From assembly GCA_033065855.1 (NCBI GenBank), contig JAVXUO010001720.1, forward strand, positions 41,916-105,915: 64,000 bases of DNA. The letters run 5' to 3'. Of the stretch, positions 60,306-64,000 are shown in pieces. Source of the stretch: Escallonia rubra. Lineage: Eukaryota; Streptophyta; Magnoliopsida; Escalloniales; Escalloniaceae. The translations under genes were made by a program, and so were the position numbers. Each line of letters begins with the position of its first letter. The stretch's first letter is position 1. Below the pieces are notes generated by a model. That model was not told the DNA's origin. It made no database searches and saw only the letters and a program-made list of their open reading frames with translations.

Positions 60306-61281
60306 CTAGCTGCATCCGTCGCCAACCTTCTGCAGATCGCGCTTCATCTGCCTGCATAGGGTACATGGGGACAGCGTGTTGCGTACTACCCCAACCTGCT
60401 GATGTATGCATCTTTCTTTTATGGTTATGGCATGGTCGACGCCAGTAGGTTGTTCTGTCTGGGCCCAACCTTCTGCCGTCGGCATTCCTCCCCAACCCTG
60501 GGTGCCCCCTCCCCAGCCTTCGGCAGGTAGCGTGAAGACATGGTCAATAGGCATAGCTTCTGTAGTCCGCCTCCTTTTTGCTTGGAAAGGGTCAAAAGGA
60601 ACAGGTGGTGCTGCTGCTCCCAAATTATTTGCAAGTGGCATTCTTAACGCCTGGATTGGGTGAAGAAAAATGGGAGGCTGAAAATTTGCAATTCCAGCAT
60701 TTCCTGGCATAGTGACCCGAACAAACAAAAATTCTCTTAACGTGGGCCATTGAATTCGACCATCGATGAAGGCAAAAACATTCTGAATGGTAAGCTGGAT
60801 ACACTTGTAAATGATTTCTACTTGTGCTCTTCCTACTGCCCTCGCAACATTTTGAGAACGATCTGTGAAATCCTCAACCTGTTCAATATTTGCTAGTAGC
60901 ATTGATTTAGCACGTTCCAACTCAAAAGTAATCAAATTCAACAAATTAGAAAAAAGGAGCTGAAATTACACTGATGCAGCCAACTGCAGAATTCCATGTT
61001 TTAGATATCCAAGATCCCTGATATGTGCTGGCGCACAGACCTTTGGGCCAAAACTTTTCAACGGATGATAACTGCAAATCAATGATGAGAACCACCAAAA
61101 GTCATCAAACCCATGACCAAAATTAACTTGCTACCAGCAAATAATAATGTATAGGCATAACAATCTCCAATAACCTTGACTAATAGAGTAACAAAGAGCT
61201 CAGCCAAGGATTCTTTGTTCTTCTCTCCATAGTTTGAGAACCTGTTAACCAACTTTTTCACCTTTGAAGGATCAGTGTCAT
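60306..61281 (-). pseudogene. HESO1: HESO1-like terminal uridylyltransferase, C-terminal exons only
   Basis: HESO1 uridylates unmethylated miRNAs and siRNAs and marks them for decay. Three minus-strand exons join in frame: 61281-61175 (GEKNKESLAELFVTLLVK), 61071-60970 (LSSVEKFWPKGLCASTYQGS, WISKTWNSAVGCIS) and 60878-60306 (VEDFTDRSQNVARAVGRAQV, then the tail). They give the end of the PAP-associated domain and a 170-residue C-terminal tail. The tail has Gly-Trp motifs (EGWGGGTQGWGG, EGWAQ) and a KRRR basic patch, and ends at TAG. The coding text has no stop within it. The nucleotidyltransferase core exons (catalytic Asp residues, KHWAK region) are not found upstream, where a DEMETER/ROS1 fragment lies instead. 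The fragment is therefore 5'-truncated and almost surely not functional as an enzyme. Confidence 0.82.
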
Positions 61282-63151
61282 CTAGTACATGCAAAGACCA
61301 CTTGATTGTCAATAATAGCCAGTTAAACCAACGTAGCTTTCTATAAAATCAGAAGTACTCAAACCAATAGAGCAAAAAAAAAAGTGAAGACAGTAATAGA
61401 GAAAATACACTTCGGGACCTTAAGCCCTCACCATTGTTAAAAGGGAAACAGCAATTGCAGACAAGCTGATTGTAGAGAAATGCCACATGATCACTTAATT
61501 AAACCAAGAACCCTATCTGACTAATAATATCAAAGGTAAGCAGGCAAGCGTATCCAACTCTTATAATTAGAGGGTTCTTTATCTCTATACTTGGCAAAGA
61601 GGGACCAGGTGAAATTAGAAGTGGGAAAGAAAGAGCCGAATGTCACCATAAGACGAGAGATCCTAGTGCAACAAATATGCGAGGTGGGATATGAGAAGCA
61701 GCATACAGCAAAGTTGAATGGTTGAGCAAGATCCAAGTTTAAATTAAGAGAACCAAATCAACCTCTTAATTGCATCAATACAGCAATTCTTTTGTAGTGT
61801 TGTACAAATGTAGTGTGTTTCGTTCTTGAGACATATCTCGACATGCAAGTATGAATTCAAAACAAAATACACGTGCCAATAAAAAGTGCTGATAGATCAA
61901 AGTTCAGCCAGTAGTCCTTGTTGTTGAACTAGAAGTCTAAATCGTTATGGCCTAGAAGCTAAAACCTGAGTCAGCTTTTTCTTCTCATTCTAATTCTAAT
62001 CCAAATTTAGTATTTGGGCCTACAAAACAAGACCTCTCTTTGGAGCAAGATCTATCTCGATGAGAAATAGATATTCTGAAATAATGCATAAGGAGGACCA
62101 GGAGCAATTTAGTCCATACCAACTGAACCACAATGCGGATTATTTCAGTAAGAGGAACAGGGATGCAAATGTGGTACAAACCTACTCTAAAATGCAGTTT
62201 GATTGGGGTAGACTGAAGATCACATTGCTTAAATGGAGGGAAATCTCTCTCCCTCCCGGTCTGGACTCTTCGTCTTTGTCTTTCTTCAACCTTAATCTTC
62301 CATCATCCATGGCATTCTCTCCTCTCTCTGTATCCTACCCAAATCTGGACTCTGCGCCTTCTTATTCCTTAGACCTTCGTCTTCCACCATTCATGGTGAC
62401 AAATTTCAAGAGACGCCTCTCCAATCGGCAATGCAGCGCGTCCGTCTGGCACATGGCGTGTTCAGTACAGATCCCGTAAACGTGGTCGTGTCGAGTGCCG
62501 AGTCCGTGTAACATAGACTAATCCATTTATTGCTTCATAATAATCATCATTATCGCACCCTTGGCCAAGCTAGTCCGGTAGGTCCTTGTAAGGCGAGTGG
62601 AAGGAAGTGACTCGACTGATAGGTTTGGCCTCCTTTGTGCCCCAAAGCCTTGGTCCTCAACAACTTCTATTCTACCTGTTTACAAGTTACTTGTTTCCTT
62701 CGTTCAGGAAACCAATTAATAGAACTTACATATATTATTCTGTGATAGTAGTTCCAGAGCAGAGAAACTTCTGGGCTGCAAACTCCAAAATGGTGACTAC
62801 AGCGCTAGCTAGTTTTCTTTCTAGAGCAAAAAGGGAATTCAAACTTGATTCATCTTTGCTATGGATTTTATTTAGGTTCTAGCTTCTAACCAAGATAGAA
62901 GAAAACTGTGTTCCACACTATTTTGGGCATATGCATCTGTTAATAATATCCTGTGTGGTAATAGGGCTCAGGAACATTTGGCTTATATGTTGTTCAGTTC
63001 TATTTCTCGTTATCAGTTTTAAGTCCCGTTTAGTGATGGAAGTGTTTCATAAAGTTGCAGATTGAAACTAAACAAAAACAAATTCTGATGCAATAGTTCA
63101 TGCTGTCTATTATAACCATAAATAGATTCTGGACAACAGTTGACTGCATAC
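61282..63151. other. Spacer between two truncated host-gene fragments
   Basis: No HESO1 core exons and no DEMETER/ROS1 C-terminal exons were found here on the minus strand. A 139-codon plus-strand frame (62060-62479) has a weak internal duplication (GLDSSSLSFFNLNLPSSM and NLDSAPSYSLDLRLPPFM) but no known domain. Confidence 0.45.
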
Positions 63152-64000
63152 CTTGTGAAAGCACTAGCGAAGTGCCGACATTCTCCTCGCATTGGACATG
63201 AATTGCAGTTTGGGTTGCTCTTTGTGCAGAAAACCTGCATTAACATCCAATAAAATTTAGAAATCTTTTCAATAGGCTTAGCCATGAAGAGTTCTCCCAA
63301 CCATCGTAAAACTAATGGCGTACCTTTCCAAATGTGATCATCTGGTAATGAAGTTCATACCTGAAGTTGGGCAGTATATTAGTCATTAAAATGTTCAAGA
63401 ACTGTCAATAAATTATCAAGAACTGCAGTAGAAGTATAAGCTTCTCTTAATTGATTTCAAGCAAGGAAAGAATTCAGAATTGCGCAAAGGTTAATTACAG
63501 TTCTAGGAGATGCGGTTGGAGTGATTCAGGTAGTGGTTGAAGAGGGACCCACCCCAGTCTTACAGCTATCCGCCCAACATTTGTGTCAACCTAAACAAAG
63601 AAATATGAGAGAGAGACTCCTCATATAAAGTATACGACTAGTTTCTAAACTAGTCCCAAACTGTACCAGGATTTTTCAAAGATTCAAAATTATGCCACTG
63701 ATTTCAAGCAAGCAAAGAATTCAGAATTGCGCAAAGGTTACTTACAGTTCTAGGAGATGCGGTTGGAGTGATTCAGGTAGTGGTTGAAGAGGGACCCACC
63801 CCAGTCTTACAGCTATCCGCCCAACATTTGTGTCAACCTAAACAAAGAAATATGAGAGAGAGACTCCTCATATAAAGTATACGACTAGTTTCTACATAAA
63901 TCTTACCGGGAAAGCAAGATGATGAAGTTTTAGTAGGCGTACATACTCCATACTTTTCAGCCCCAGTCCCCTAATACCAAGAAGGAAATCCCTGCAATGT
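63152..64000 (-). pseudogene. DME/ROS1: DEMETER/ROS1-type 5-methylcytosine DNA glycosylase, partial
   Basis: These enzymes excise 5-methylcytosine to demethylate DNA. The gene runs off the window. The first exon seen (64000-63907) holds the helix-hairpin-helix (RGLGLKSMEYVRLLKLHHLA). The next, present twice (63837-63746 and 63590-63499), reads VDTNVGRIAVRLGWVPLQPL and contains the catalytic Asp of VDTNV. Then come 63360-63324 (YELHYQMITFGK) and 63234-63152 (VFCTKSNPNCNSCPMRGECR, HFASAFT), which supplies the four-Cys iron-sulfur loop C-X6-C-X2-C-X5-C. The exon family members have between the LEL and YELH exons (YPVLESIQKYLWPRLCKLDQ type) is absent. So are the exons after FASAF for the C-terminal RRM-like region. 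Splice phases still match from one exon-2 copy to the YELH exon. Most likely a decayed or captured gene fragment. Confidence 0.85.
63452..63893. repeat. 247-bp tandem duplication containing a glycosylase exon
   Basis: The copies start at 63452 and 63699 with TGATTTCAAGCAAG and are near-identical through ACGACTAGTTTCTA. Both contain the full 92-nt catalytic exon. The donor is GTAAGT in the copy nearer the 5' end of the gene and GTAATT in the other. Confidence 0.93.

Noticed and set aside
62060..62479. 139-codon plus-strand frame with internal duplication
   Set aside because: No known family; duplication weak; kept only as a note in the spacer entry.

Overview
This is a stretch of nuclear plant DNA, most likely from a eudicot. 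The basis is the set of gene families seen: a subfamily XII LRR receptor kinase, a DEMETER/ROS1 DNA glycosylase, a HESO1 nucleotidyltransferase, a REM-type B3 domain, a plastid atpB insert and plant-type MULE, CACTA, copia, gypsy and L1 elements. I cannot place it to genus. No gene in the window looks complete and intact. It is a transposon-rich intergenic region holding broken or captured host genes.

Layout. 1-8.3 kb: a gypsy-type LTR remnant, a tRNA-derived SINE (3298-3529) and a decayed Mutator-like element (about 3694-8316) with a minus-strand transposase and a plus-strand GRF zinc-finger/membrane ORF. 8.36-13.19 kb: a complete but inactivated Ty1/copia element on the minus strand with 222-bp LTRs. 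14.9-22.5 kb: an old L1-type LINE, apparently interrupted by a younger LINE (16417-21978) whose ORF2 is open except for one frame change at a C-run. 22.5-24 kb: degenerate repeats and a fold-back MITE. 24.9-31.5 kb: a decayed LRR-kinase copy and a better preserved but disrupted LRR receptor kinase, both on the minus strand; the second carries two nonsense codons and a 1.6-kb interruption that includes a terminal-inverted-repeat element.

32.2-44.6 kb: a nested stack. A decayed Ty3/gypsy (Tekay-like) 3' end, itself interrupted by CCA-rich DNA and a plastid atpB fragment, runs into an LTR. That LTR is split by a CACTA element (35906-44105, TSD GTT), which is split by a second CACTA element (36077-39144, TSD CAT) carrying a captured B3 domain. 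46.6-52.3 kb: a non-coding LTR element of LARD type (TSD GCTGA, 400/403-bp LTRs) with internal duplications and a hairpin on its polypurine tract. 52-58 kb: AT-rich DNA, an NLR remnant, a 637-bp tandem duplication and simple repeats. 58.1-64 kb: minus-strand fragments of a Myb/SANT-like gene, the 3' end of HESO1 (60306-61281), and catalytic exons of a DEMETER/ROS1-type glycosylase (63152-64000) with a tandem exon duplication and a missing exon.

How it fits together: there is no operon-like co-function. The main biological interest is host-gene capture and decay. A B3 domain lies inside a CACTA element, and truncated pieces of two RNA/DNA-silencing genes (HESO1 and DEMETER/ROS1) sit side by side in the same orientation. 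All functional statements are from family knowledge; no similarity search was run.
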